NCBI GenBank assembly: GCA_037074765.1 | Contig: JBAMDO010000566.1 | Span: forward strand, 1-64,000 | DNA: 64,000 nucleotides | Direction of reading: 5' to 3' | Origin: Mansonella perstans | Lineage: Eukaryota; Nematoda; Chromadorea; Rhabditida; Onchocercidae | Part shown: piece by piece, positions 23,237-36,300 of the stretch | How positions within the stretch are numbered: position 1 is the stretch's first letter | Layout: each line of letters begins with the position of its first letter | Position numbers and translations under genes: made by a program | Notes under the pieces: generated by a model | The model's database searches: none | What the model was told of the DNA's origin: nothing | The model's input: only the letters and a program-made list of their open reading frames with translations

Positions 23237-24309
23237 TTTTAGATATTCGGATCAAATATCACTGGTACAGCCAACTATGAGGATGTGATCAAGGAAGTAC
23301 CATCTTTATCTTTCCTGAACTATCGAAATATGTGCATGGCTTAATGTAGTAGAGGTGGTGACCATTTCGGAATGGGCACCTTATAAGTGCTCTCAATGAA
23401 TTTAGGTCAAGCATGTCCAATGGTTACTACTACACGATTTTGTGAAAACTTTACAATTTTGAGATCTTAAAAATTGTAATGTGCTCCATATACTGTATAA
23501 TTTCAAAAATTGAATGAAATTTTTTAATTTCAAACAAATTTAAATATTTTGTTAAATATACATTGAGGGAAAGAATCGATGAAAAGTAGCAGATAAACTG
23601 TAATATTGTGATAATTTGCAAGTACCATTGATGTGTCATCATATTTGCATAATTAATTATTTAATTAATTGCATGCAGTGATAAAACTAATAAACGCTCC
23701 TCCCATTTCAGAATTTCCCGCTAGGTCGATGTTCGTATTGCAATATAAAAAAACATCAATTTGAAATTTAAAATAGTTAGGTGCAAGCCAGGATAAGTCT
23801 GGGTTACTTCTTTTCCTGTTTTCCGGAATGTTTTCTAATTGTAATGAATAGTAAGCAGTAATGAGTAACCAACAATGTAGACTATTTTGAGAAATTTGGA
23901 AGAGCAAACAGATTCACGTCCCACTACTAGACAAAAATATTTTCAGGAATATATTTCTCATTAATCGCCGGATTTTTTGAGAAATTTTCCGGTTTTAATC
24001 TAAAATTTATTTTAATCTATATATATATATATATATAGGTTAAAAATATATGTATATATATGCAGAAGTAATTTGTAAAAGCAGTAGAAACTTTGAGTCT
24101 TTTGAGATTTTCTGAGGGAAAACTTTCAATTAATTGCGGATCTACGGAAACTTTTGTTCAAGCATTTTAAAATTGGAATTCTGAAATATCCATATTCTAC
24201 CAACGTAAAGAATTCTCCCATATATTTGTATATTTTATGTTAAATGACAAAAGCAGAAATATTTTTATGTCTTAATTTTAGAGATAAACAAAAAGATTGC
24301 TGGATTTTT
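23237..24309. other. Intergenic between divergent genes
   Basis: Likely shared upstream region of the Gly/Pro-rich gene (-) and the ATR-type gene (+). It contains a TA microsatellite at about 24017-24062. A TTAATTTTAG acceptor ends at 24281, 28 nt before the ATR start codon, and is a probable trans-splice site. No exon seen; open frames at 23451-23907 on the minus strand lack coding character. Confidence 0.45.
24017..24062. repeat. TA-rich microsatellite
   Basis: Alternating (TA)n followed by an imperfect ATATATGTATATATATG copy. Simple repeat in the intergenic region. Confidence 0.8.
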
Positions 24310-27300
24310 ATGGAACAACAACAACAACGGCAACCGGAAAAAGAAGGATTTGAATATATTGATCTGTTGTTGGAAAATTTGGAACGACGTCGGCCATTCA
24401 GTAACGGGGAGAATTCTTTCACACATTTGTATGTTTTGCATTAAGTGGTAAAAATCTTTGCAAACTTAAAATTTTTGAAATGATTCAAAAAAGTAAATTT
24501 TGGAGAATAAACTGAAGGAAAAAAGGTAATTTATTTGCATGGACTTCCATCATATCATTGATATTTTAATTTTTCCGCGTAACGAAAAAAAATTTTAAAT
24601 TTACTTATCTTTTTAACTGCATTAAATTGTATTTTAGCGCTGGTGTAATATGATTGCAGAAATGTACCTATATAAGTAACTGTAGCCACGGTGGTGAGCC
24701 CATGTAAGCCCGAAAAATATATGTTTATTATGTGAGCCCCAAAAATATATGTTGTTACGACCGTGTAACCAGAGTAATATGAATCATTCTACCATTTCTT
24801 TAATTAGTACTTTATGTCACTGTTCTTTTCGCAAATTACACTGAGAAAAAAAAAATGCTTTTAAGAGAAATTTGTTCAGCTGACATCTTTAATTATAAGG
24901 TTATTATTAATTTCAGTTCTTTAAACGATGTTTATATGCTTTATAAAGTGGTTTCGGAAGAGTTCAGTGAGAAATTACATCATAATATATCGAATGGTGA
25001 TAATGTAGAACATTTGACTCATTTTCCGGATTTATTGGAAGTCTACTGTACTACTGACCGGAGTTCACAAGCTCCAAATGTAATATCGGACGGTCTGTTA
25101 ATTTATAAAATTTTAATAGGATTTTCTTGCAGCTTTGACAAGAAAGAGATCATTCTGCGTTCACTTTAGCTGGATTTTGCATTGCTAGTTAGAAACATTA
25201 CCACAATATGTTTATAATGCAATCGATTTATATCTTTCAGTTTTTTTGAAAGAATTTTGCAAACAATTTTCTTTTTTGTAATTGTATATTTTTTTCTGGA
25301 CGTAAAATTTTAGAGCAGATAGTTTGGACGATAGGAAAACTTATCTCAGTCCTCTCATCACCGATCGTTTACAGAAAATTTGGTGGACTCTATCAGGATT
25401 GTATTATTGAACTCACTAAACTTCTCCGACCACCCAATGTGCTTTTCGTACAGAAACAGATCATTTTGATTTTGAAAAGTAAAAAATTTTTCTTTTAAAA
25501 AATATTTCTTTTCACAAAAGTTTTTTACAATGCTCTTTATTATCAGAATCATCTCTTCTGTTAATTTAGAAAAATCCAACCGAATGCATCACATAACATT
25601 TTAGCTTGCTTAAAAAAAATATAAAAATCAGAAATTTTAAAGAATAGTCGGACATAACATTTCTCCTATTTCATCTTGATGAGATATTTGGACCATTTTT
25701 TCCAAGTATTGATATTATGTGCATTTAAATACTTATTGTTGCATGCAACTTCAGATATGTTAGATAAAAATGGCCAATTGGTATTTAATATTAGCGATAA
25801 CAACGAAGAAATAATATTCGCCACCTCAATGGGTGATATCGTTTTAAGACCAGTAATGTTCGCAGTAAATTATTCATGGGGTAGCGATTCGATTCTTCAG
25901 GATGTTATATTGTAATTTTTATTGGAAAAAATTTTTGGATTTGTTCAGCGATCATTTTTTGTTTCAACATTCTATGATTTTTTGTAATTATTATTTTAGT
26001 AATATTCATTATATAATTTGCTGCTTATTTATAAGTTTACTGATACTAAAACAATACTTTAGTTCACTGTGCTGATATTTCCTGCAGAATTAAATTACAT
26101 AGAGGGAAGTTTTCAGATCAGTTTTACAACATGGAACGTTGAGCGAAGCAATTATGCAAAACGAAGATATTTTAATATATTTGTGGCTTTGTTTGTTAAT
26201 GCTTATCCCTGTGGGTGTATCGCGAGTGAAAAATGTACGTAATTATGTTTTCGCATAGATAATGAAGTTGCTAAGAATTCATATTTTATTTGGATATTTA
26301 AGTTGAATACATCTAAGTTTTGTTTTTGTTCTATTTCGTTTTTTTTTTTTTTTTTTTTTTTTTTAGTTGAAACGAGTAGCTATACATATCAGTGTTTTTT
26401 TGTCAGTCTTAATTTACTGCTATAGAGTAGAGTAGACGTAACATTTTGCGTAATACTCAGGAAAATGCAGGGGAGAAGTCCGAAGTGTATAATGATGCTT
26501 TGGTATCTTCAGCCTTATTATTTTTAACTCAGTAGTACTGTAACATTTTCCATTTATTCAAGTTTTGCATGAGCAGTTTATAATTTATCAGTTCGCATAT
26601 TTTACGATTTATATTTACTTTTATTAGCTAGTACCATTTTTATTTCTTGCACTTTTTACAGAAAGCAATTTTGCTTACTCAGCGACTGATTTCAATGGAT
26701 ATGTGTAATGCAGTGTTTGCGGATTTATTATTTGATGATTTAATGGCAGTAGAACAATGGCTCTACAACCTGGCAGCTGAATTTGTTGGTGATGAAGAAT
26801 TACACCTAAAAGAAGCATTGGAAACTTGTGAACGTACTTTCGGTGATGTTTTGCGGAAGTAAGTTTAAAAATTGCTTAAATCCTGATGTCTTTAATTTTC
26901 CTGCAGTTTTTCAAAAAGGACACGCCAAAGAGGATTCATTCCATCGGTACATTTGATACTATTCAAACTTTCCAGATCTGAAATTTTAAACACAAGATTC
27001 GAATAAAAAGGTTTGGTGCCAAGTTTGAAATGCAACTGATAAAACGATTCATTTTTGATTATAATATCGAAAAATTTTTCCTTATGCATCACCATAATAG
27101 AACATCAGTCAAACTGCAATATAAAACAAAGGCCTATTGGAATTCAGTTACTGAAGCCCCTTTCAGTATCAATGAATGCGAAACGTTCAGAGAAATTGAA
27201 TTTGAACAATGCCTGAAATGGACAGAAGAAGTTGCTAGGATATGCTGCTTACATGCAAGGCCAGGTTTGGATGCCAGTGTCTATATATCCATTTGCTGAA

Positions 27301-30300
27301 GTATTGTTCAATTAAAATAGGAGAGGACAAGAGGAAAATACCAAAAAGAACGAAATAAGATCTTATATATAAAATATCTGAAATTAAGTTTCACATCTTA
27401 TTACACATATAAAAGTGAAGTACGACATACCGATCAAAGGGGTTATTCTCTTATTTCATCCTTCTGTATGTTTTAATTGCAGATGAGCGTTTGGTTAATA
27501 TATTAATCGACTTGTGCTCCGTAAATTTGAGAGTTGAAAAGAACGTTCGAGAAGAATTTTGTGTTCTATCCAATGATTTTTATGCTATAGTGAAGAAAAT
27601 TTTCCAGTATGAATTACAAATAAAAGCTGAAAATATCGGTGAATTATTTGAATTCATTTTCGTGGTATTGGAACATAATGATATCAATTCGTCGTAAGTA
27701 TTAGTTTTATATTAACTATTTTTTTGTTGCTAAATATTAGCGTAGTAGCTTCAAATAATTACAGTGATTTTTCCAACTTGATCAAATAACGGTTCATCTG
27801 TTCAATCTTCAATATTGCTAGAAATTCATGATTTTTTAAAAAAAGTTTTTTCTTTCAGGTTGTTACTCAACGAACTTAATGAGCAGTTAACATTTGCTCG
27901 ACAACGTTATTCTGGAAGTGAGGTATGGGAGTGCATCCTTGTATTCAGCCGCAAAATTTTTTGTTTGTTTTTATTTAAATATATTGAAAAAAGATTTAGA
28001 TGACGAAATATTTACGAATGAGAGAGGTGACGATTGTGGCACTGAAAGAAACGCTGGAGAAAGATAAAGGCGATATTTTTATTGCTAAGATTATTCCTGA
28101 AACTACCGAAGTTATAGAGGTTAATTTTTAATTCAATTTTAATGTTCGCCTCATATGTTTATATGATTTTACATTATGGAAATTTGTGATTTCCTTATCT
28201 TCAGATAATTGAAAATATTTCAAAGATGCCAGATATTGGTAGAGAGGCTTTAGCTGCATTAATTTCACTCATATCATCGTTCACTGAACGTGTCAAAACG
28301 GGAGTAGACTTCTGGCTTACTGTTATGTCATTACCATGGCTCCAAACACCGGTAATATTTTTTTCTATTTGACATATATAATGAAACTTTTGTCGGACAA
28401 AAAGGACTAAATTCCATACAAACTGATGTACGGATTTCCAAATTGCGACAAGCATTTTATCTTTTGTCGTAAGATTGGGAACATTTTGTAGAATCAATTA
28501 TCGACTTCTGTATGGTGCTTGTCTTAATTATTTAAAATCTGTGGTTTATAGGAGCTAGTTGCTGATCTCAAATGTTTCAATTCAACGTTACCGGCGTTAT
28601 CACAAGTTTACAAATTATCTTTACGTTGCAGTCAATATCTATGTAAATTTCTTCATTTGTATCATAAATAGTTTCGAGTAGTAAAGAAGGGAAGAAATAA
28701 CTCTTCAGTTTTCGAATCTTTTCGAAATTTAATTAGCCTAGTACTAAAGCAATTTAAATTTAGCACTTGATATCAAAGAGAGGACGATTCCAGCGCTGGG
28801 GCATTTGAATGTTTGTCCGGAATGGCGTCGCAAAGTATATATTGCAGCTTTAACATCGGCGGAAATATCACTGCTGCGAGCAGCTGTAGGACATTTTCCT
28901 TCTTTCATTTTTTCAACAGGTTCTTTTTTCAAAAAAAGTACTTTCTCTATTTCGTTTCAATTTGAAAAAAAAAAGGATTTTTGTCCGTGATCGCCGAATG
29001 GCTAATCGTCGAAAACTATTCACCTCACTTAATTGGATAGTATTTTACGATGATTGTGACTGCTTATAAATCACATAAGAAAGGCGTATAATGTCATTTT
29101 GTAGAGCCATTACATGCACTGTTTCATTGATCAGTAATTCGTTAAGTTTTTACTTCATTGGATTAGTCATCTTTGATTTTGATTTTTTCCTCAGTGGAAA
29201 AATCAATTAATAGAATTCATATTTCCTTCTTTCATTGCACACTTTTGATTATTCCAGACAGGAATCAATTTGAATTTCTTTTAAATCACGTGCTTTATCA
29301 TGGAATGCGCGCACTTCAAAGTGATGATAAAATTGAATTGTGTCCTGCCATTTTAAAAGTAAAGTGATTTTATGAGTTTCGACGTTGCTAATAATTATTT
29401 ATAATATGTAATTTTTAATTCTCCAAAATAGAGCAGTTTGATGAAGGTTCCATGATTTCGATTAGATATACATGTACTGTGTGTAGCATTCATCATTGAT
29501 GAAAGAGATTTGAATGAGTATCAAATGTATATTTTTTGGTGATCAAACTTAACCGTATAGATGATGAATGCTACACACATGAATGCTACAACCGTATAGA
29601 TGATGAATTAACCGTATAGATGATGAATGCTACACACATGAATGCTACACGTATAGATGGTTTGATTATTTACATGTTTTTATGTATTGAAGTATGCTGT
29701 TTTAGGCAGTAGCAAGAACGCTGTGTTTTATGAGCATGGAGAAACGGTTAGCTGATGATGAGATATGTATGATGTGTCGAGGAAAACAAACTGCTAATCG
29801 GAATTTGGAAATAAATTTGGACAAAATTTTTGAACTTATAAAAAAAGCTATACATGGTAACAATGTGGCAAAATTAGGTTGCTGTGAGTTATTGGCCTCC
29901 TTGCTAAATCATATATCCTTCGCAGTACTGAAAAAATATGAAGCAGAAATGATTTGCACATTGATTTTGATGAAAGAAACTGACGAGGATCTGCGATCCG
30001 AATTTCAGTATGTTCTTTCCAAATTTTAGTTATCTTGAATCACATAAAAATTTTCAAATTTTTGATAATTGATAATACAATTAGATGAAAATTATTTGGA
30101 AGACTTGACGATTTTCCACTTATTAAGTAATAATGATGTGATGCTTTGAAAACAGCAATTATTTTGAGCCTTGAGCAAGATTCGAGTAACAGTACTTCCA
30201 TTTCACAAATAACTTATCTGGGAGAACATGTAAGAGGGAAGGTAAATGAAATGAGGTTCATGGGACCATTTTTGCAGTAAAACCGCCGTATTGGCTGATT

Positions 30301-33300
30301 GACGGGAAATTCATGCGCATCTCAGATTAGGAATCAGCGTAATAGTTTAAAGTCTATAGTTGTAAGATTTGGTTGATACATGAGTATCTCGAGCATGTTG
30401 TCATTCTTGAGCAGTATATTGTATTATGTGATCGTACATTTCTGATGAGATGCATGTTGTTCATAGTTGTGAATTGTTTTAAAATTGAAGAATATGGATA
30501 CATTTTTTTCATTTCCAATTCTTTCCACCTAATTTTTGTTGGAATAATATAACATATAATCGCTTTAGATGGTGCTTAAAACCAATGATGGAGCTGAAGC
30601 TTGAAAATGTTCAGAATGAACTATTGCAAATTATTGGAGAACTACAAAAACTACCAACAGCATTCGACAATTTCAGATTACATGCAATATCCTGTTTGGT
30701 GTAAGTATCATAAAGTAGTTGAGCAAATTTTTAAGTAAACTGCGAAAATCTCTCGAAGCTTGTGAAGTCAATTTTACTTTTTTATGTTTTCGTTTTTTGT
30801 ACATACTATTCCACTGCGTCAATTTTTTTTGGCTGCAAAAAATGGAGAAAGTAAGTTTGTGAGGACACTATAATTTGATTCATCATCAATGTTTTTATCG
30901 GTATTGATACCAGCGTTTAATTAATTTCCTTGATTTTCAGATTTAAAAAAAAAATTTTTCAGTCATTCGCAAAATGACAGTCTTTTTTTAAAGTGCTTAA
31001 ATCAGCTTCTGAATATAGCAATTGTACCCAAATATGCTTTTATTACTTCTGAAATCAAACATGCTGTTGAGGTTAGCTGATTATCATTTTGTTTCATGCT
31101 GTTCTTTGTACTTAATTTTGGAATGTATAACCTTGTTCGAAATATTAAAGTTTTGAAATTTAAAAAAAAAATAGTTTTGGAGGATTTTCATTACAAAATT
31201 TAGCTAAATTATAGGATCGCATGGAAAAATATGCTTCTAATTTACATCCCCGACAATGGTTTCTTAGGAAAAAGAAGTATATAATGGAAAATCTTACCGA
31301 AAGGATAATCTTTAGATGTGCTGAAGGAGCAAGGCCCCTGAAACGAGGCAAGATACACTAATTTTATTTTGAAAATATCATTGCTAAAAATAAACTTCCG
31401 TAAGCCTCTTGTCCGAGTTTCCTTATATTTTTCAACTGTTCTACAGTTCCTTCGCTCATTTTTGAATTGTTACATAGAAATTTTCAATAATTTCCAGGTA
31501 ATGTTTCGCAGTTTATTGATGAAAGATTTGGAAAAAGTATCGAGTACGCCTTAAGTGTTGTTCTTGAGGTATTTGATTTCTCGAGAGATGATATCGAGAG
31601 GTAGGCTATTATGACTGTATTTGAGATATATGGGTCATTTTTTTTTTACTTGTATTTTTATTTAAATGACGCTGTAGTTTTCGAAACCCTCAACATGAAT
31701 ACTTCATTCTGTTGACAGCAGTTGAGCTAAGACAGAACACGCTGATGCGTATATTTAAAGCTTAAACAAATAAGCGAAATACTGTAGTAGCAAGATTGTT
31801 TTTCCGAATCATTCATATTGATCAAGAAAATAGAAATCTGTGTACTTTGTGAAATTTAAAATATAATATCAAATTTAAAACGAACTTTTTGCTCTCATGT
31901 CTTATAGTTTCATGGGAGATGCTTGTCCCGAAGTTGTTGCTTCTCTTCTGCTGGACTGCATGGCGGAAAAGGAAAAGGTGCAAATGGCACTGGATACTAT
32001 TGCACGATTACGACGAATACAACCGGAAATATTAATGGAAGAATCTTTGCCGTTATTATTAGTCAAGCATCTTTTAAAGGATTTATCGACTCAAGTTATG
32101 CAGAATGCTTTAAATTTCATTAGCGTTTATACAAAAGGAGGGTGCAATTGGGTATGTGCTAATGGATTTATTATTTATTTTCTTAATCACCTTACTTGAG
32201 TGAATTTTGGAGTCACGCATACCGCGCAGCTAACATCACACTGTTGAAGGAATTGCTATTAAAATGTTAATTCGTGGGAATAGGCATTGTGTAAACTTTT
32301 AAATAAACTGAATCAACTATGTCACTTATAATATAATCAGAATTAAGCCATCGAATTAAAAATGCATTATGAGGCATAAAAAGAGTTAAGGATTTAAGAA
32401 GCAATATGATAAGGAAGGAAAAATTGCTGCTTTTTGTATGTTATGTAACTAAGCTAGAATTCTGTGTTACAAGCAATTTCGACTTTCATGACTATAATGA
32501 TCATTCTTCTAAATCAAGTCTAGTGGTGGAATTGTCATTCATTAATTCTTTGATTTATCAGCCAGAAAGACTGCTATTTTTTTAAAGATTGTTCCATTTC
32601 AAAATTTCGGTTTTCATCAGAACACTGACTTCCACCTTTTTTTAGTCGACGTTGGTTTCAAAAAAAGCTTATGAATGTACTGTTTGTTTGCTACAGTACT
32701 TATCCGTTCATGAAGAGAAAGCAATGATGCATATTAAGAATTTACATAAATTAACCTACGGTCGAAATTGTCCATTCAATTTTACCACCTTCATCAGAGA
32801 AAGGTTTATATTTACGGTCTTTTACTAACTTATTTATCAAATTAATAGTTGTCGTTCTCATTTCAATAACACTGTTGAAATCGGATTTCATCCAGATTCA
32901 TCTAGATTTTAGTTTTCATTCACTGAAAATAATATTTTTAGTGAAACAATGAATGAGACTTGAAAAGAGTGATTAACAGAAAGCGGGAGTAAACTGTTTG
33001 AGTTGCATAACTATAATACACAACAATAGTCGGTGATATTATTTTGGGAAAATATAATAGATTTCAATTTACATCTTTAGTTACTTGGGAATTTTACTAC
33101 ATTTTCGGCAAGCTGTCAGTGATGATCGCTTCTATGATGAACGGCTGATACTATTATCAAGTCTCTGTAAAGTAATGGCAATGATCAAAGTAGATGGTAC
33201 CGACTTCCTTGATCAAGTCGGTTTTCAAATATTCACTAATGAGCGGCAATTTAAATAAATTGTGTGAAGACAGCAATTTATGAGTGGAAGTTGAATTAAA

Positions 33301-36300
33301 AATTATTGTGAATTTGTAAATCAAATATTAAGGGAGTTTCAAATTTATAGGCAATACTTAGAGACATTGAGAAATTTTTCGAATTTTCTTTCCTTTTGCT
33401 GAATATAAAGTGATAATGTAAATTCCAAATTTCAGACAGCTGATAAAATGTTAATTGTTTTGCGGGCTTTTACACCGTTAGGCATTGTCGTCATTGAAAT
33501 ATGGAAAGTATTTTTGAAAACATTGTCAGATGAGGTAATTTTTTTATATCTTGTAAATATTAAACAGGAATAAACAAAGAATTATTTTGCTTAGGCATTT
33601 ATGCATTTAAGTGATTCTGCAAGGAGAATATCGTTTCGAATGATCAGGTCGTTGGATCTTTATATAACTTCAACATGTGATGCAGTTGTGTGCCAGATAT
33701 AAATTTTTTTAAGATTACTACTAGGAAAGCACTGAATCGTGTTTTTTTCACTTATCTATAGCCAGGTATAACGCGATGGCTTTCTTTCATCAAAAAAGTG
33801 GGATGACTAGCCGAGTCTTCTACAGTAGTATCTTTTAAACTTGGTAGACCAAGATGTAAAGATATATCATATATTAGCAGGATTTGCCATCTGTTTTATT
33901 ATCGTTAGTTCCAATGTGGTCTAATTCAATCAAACTTTCTTTAAACAATTCCTTTAATTTACCTCAAGTTTCCTCGATTTGCTATTGAATAAGCTATAGA
34001 TTTTGGTGAAACTTTTACCTCAAACTTTGGTTTCAATCATCCCGTTATTGCGTTTCGAACAGGCTCGGAATTTATTAAAATATATTTTCGAAGAAAGACA
34101 ATTACATTTCGCAGCGAAGTAGGTTTTAGCTAAATCAAAACTTTAAATTTTCAACTTATTTACGAGCATATGAATTTTCTATTACCATTTATTACAGCGG
34201 TTGTTTTTCTATTATTTCCTTCACTTCTGTTATTTTCATTTCTCACTTCTGAAAAATTTAATTTTTCAGTGGAGATTTTGAACGTATCGCTTTGGTTTTC
34301 TGGAACAATCCAAAGATTTCCATCAATGAATACCTCTCCCCGGAACTTGGAAAGTCCCCACCGCAGCTGGTTTAGTTTTTTACTTGATTTTAATCGGATG
34401 GTAACTGATAGTAACATTTATAAAAGGATCAGGAGCTAGAATTGTTTTACTTTTCTGGAGCAAATAACGAGTAAAACTATATTCGTATCTCTAATCGATG
34501 AAGTCGGTGAAATATTATTGCATAAATTGATTGATTTTTACAAGTGAAAAATAGCGGTCGGCAAAAATGGGTGCCATTTCTTGATTTCATAAAAAACAGA
34601 ATTTTACATCATATCCGCTAGAAGTAGTCTCTACCTTGTAAAAATATAGTTGTATCGAATTTTTTCTTCAGGTTTTTCATGCATGCGCTTCTTTATTGAT
34701 GGAAAGTTATGAAGAAGTCGGTGAAGTAATATTGCATAAATTACTAAGTTTGTTTAATGATTATAATGAATTGGAAGATAAGTGTTTTGATAGCGTTGCA
34801 GCAGAATTGGTTTGTTATTTTATTATTTTTTTAATATGCTTTCTATAAATTCCTTAGTTGCATAAAAAACGGTATTGCAGTCTAACATAAATTAGAGCAT
34901 TGAATATTCGAAAGTCGAACTGATTTTTCCAATGTAATAATATTCAAAATTTGAAATTCAAAAATTGTTTCAAATTTCAGGTTCCATCCCTACTGCAAAT
35001 CATACGAAAAAGTTCGTTAGTGGAATGTCGCTACCTAGCTTCTTTAGCACTTGGTTGTTTGGGTGCTGTTGATCCAGGTCGTATCGGTTTATCACTAATG
35101 CGTAACACAAATATTGATCGGCATAATACTCGATTTGTATTTGTTGATTCTGGCGAACAGGTATAAAGAGTGTCTCTAGGTTTCAGAAAATCTCTGATAA
35201 AAAGCGAATATTGAAATGTTTGAATTTGTAGATAATTTGTTTTATTTTACCTATGCTCATCTAATTTTTCTCTTTTTTTAAATTCATCTGATTTTAACAC
35301 TGCGTTTCCTACTTCATTTTAAAGAATAGCTTTTATTGCATTTGTTATATAAAGTTAACATTTTATTGGTTATTTTTTCCTAAATAAAAATTTTTCATCT
35401 TTCAGTTTTACATTGAACTTCTGGAGCGGGCGGCGGTGGCCTTTTCCGGAATACTAGATGCTAGCATGCAAGTTGAATGTTCCTATAGTATACAAACTGT
35501 TTTACGGGAACTCCTTGGAAGACATGATTCGAAAAGCTCAAGTCTGTGGGATATGTTGAGCGATCAGTGTCGAAACTCATTGTCAATGCTCAGGAAATCA
35601 AACTTTATATTGCACAAACCTTACCAACACTTGCCGACAAAAAGGTATTAATTTAGCTGTTAAACATAAATAAAAGTCATATTAGTTTTTGTACTGAAAA
35701 TTTTCAATTAATTTTTTCAAATTTGATTGCTTTTTTAGGCCTGTAATAGAATGCGAGCAGGTGAAAGATTTCAGAAGTTGGTTGAACTTATGGTATAAAA
35801 TTACAGCTGCTAAAGTAAGTAATAGTGTTTTTCAATGGACTTTTACTTTTGCTTTAATTATGTGGGTTTTTAATTTTCATCATAATCGTTTTTAATTGCC
35901 TATGGCTGTATTCCTTTCGATTTTATCGAAATAATAATGACGATGGATAAAGCAGTTCCATTTTTCTCATGTCCTATCTAATATTTTCTTGGATAATATT
36001 TGCCAGCTTTTGGCATTTTTTTCTTTCAGCTTTTCACTGTCTCGTTAAAGAGGCATTATTAATTACCTTCTAGATAATTGCAGATACGCGATGAAAAATT
36101 GAAAATTTTTTTTGGTGCTTTAGAAGGCCTGGTGAATGCAGATATTGTTTTTGCTAGCTTTATCTTGCCACAGTTAATCCTTCAGAGTATCATTGAGCAC
36201 AATTTGACATGCATGAATGAGGTAATTAAAGTTTGGAACTTTTTTAAATTGCAATATTGTGCTGTAACTTTTTGAAAGTTGTTCTTTTATATTTATTTCG

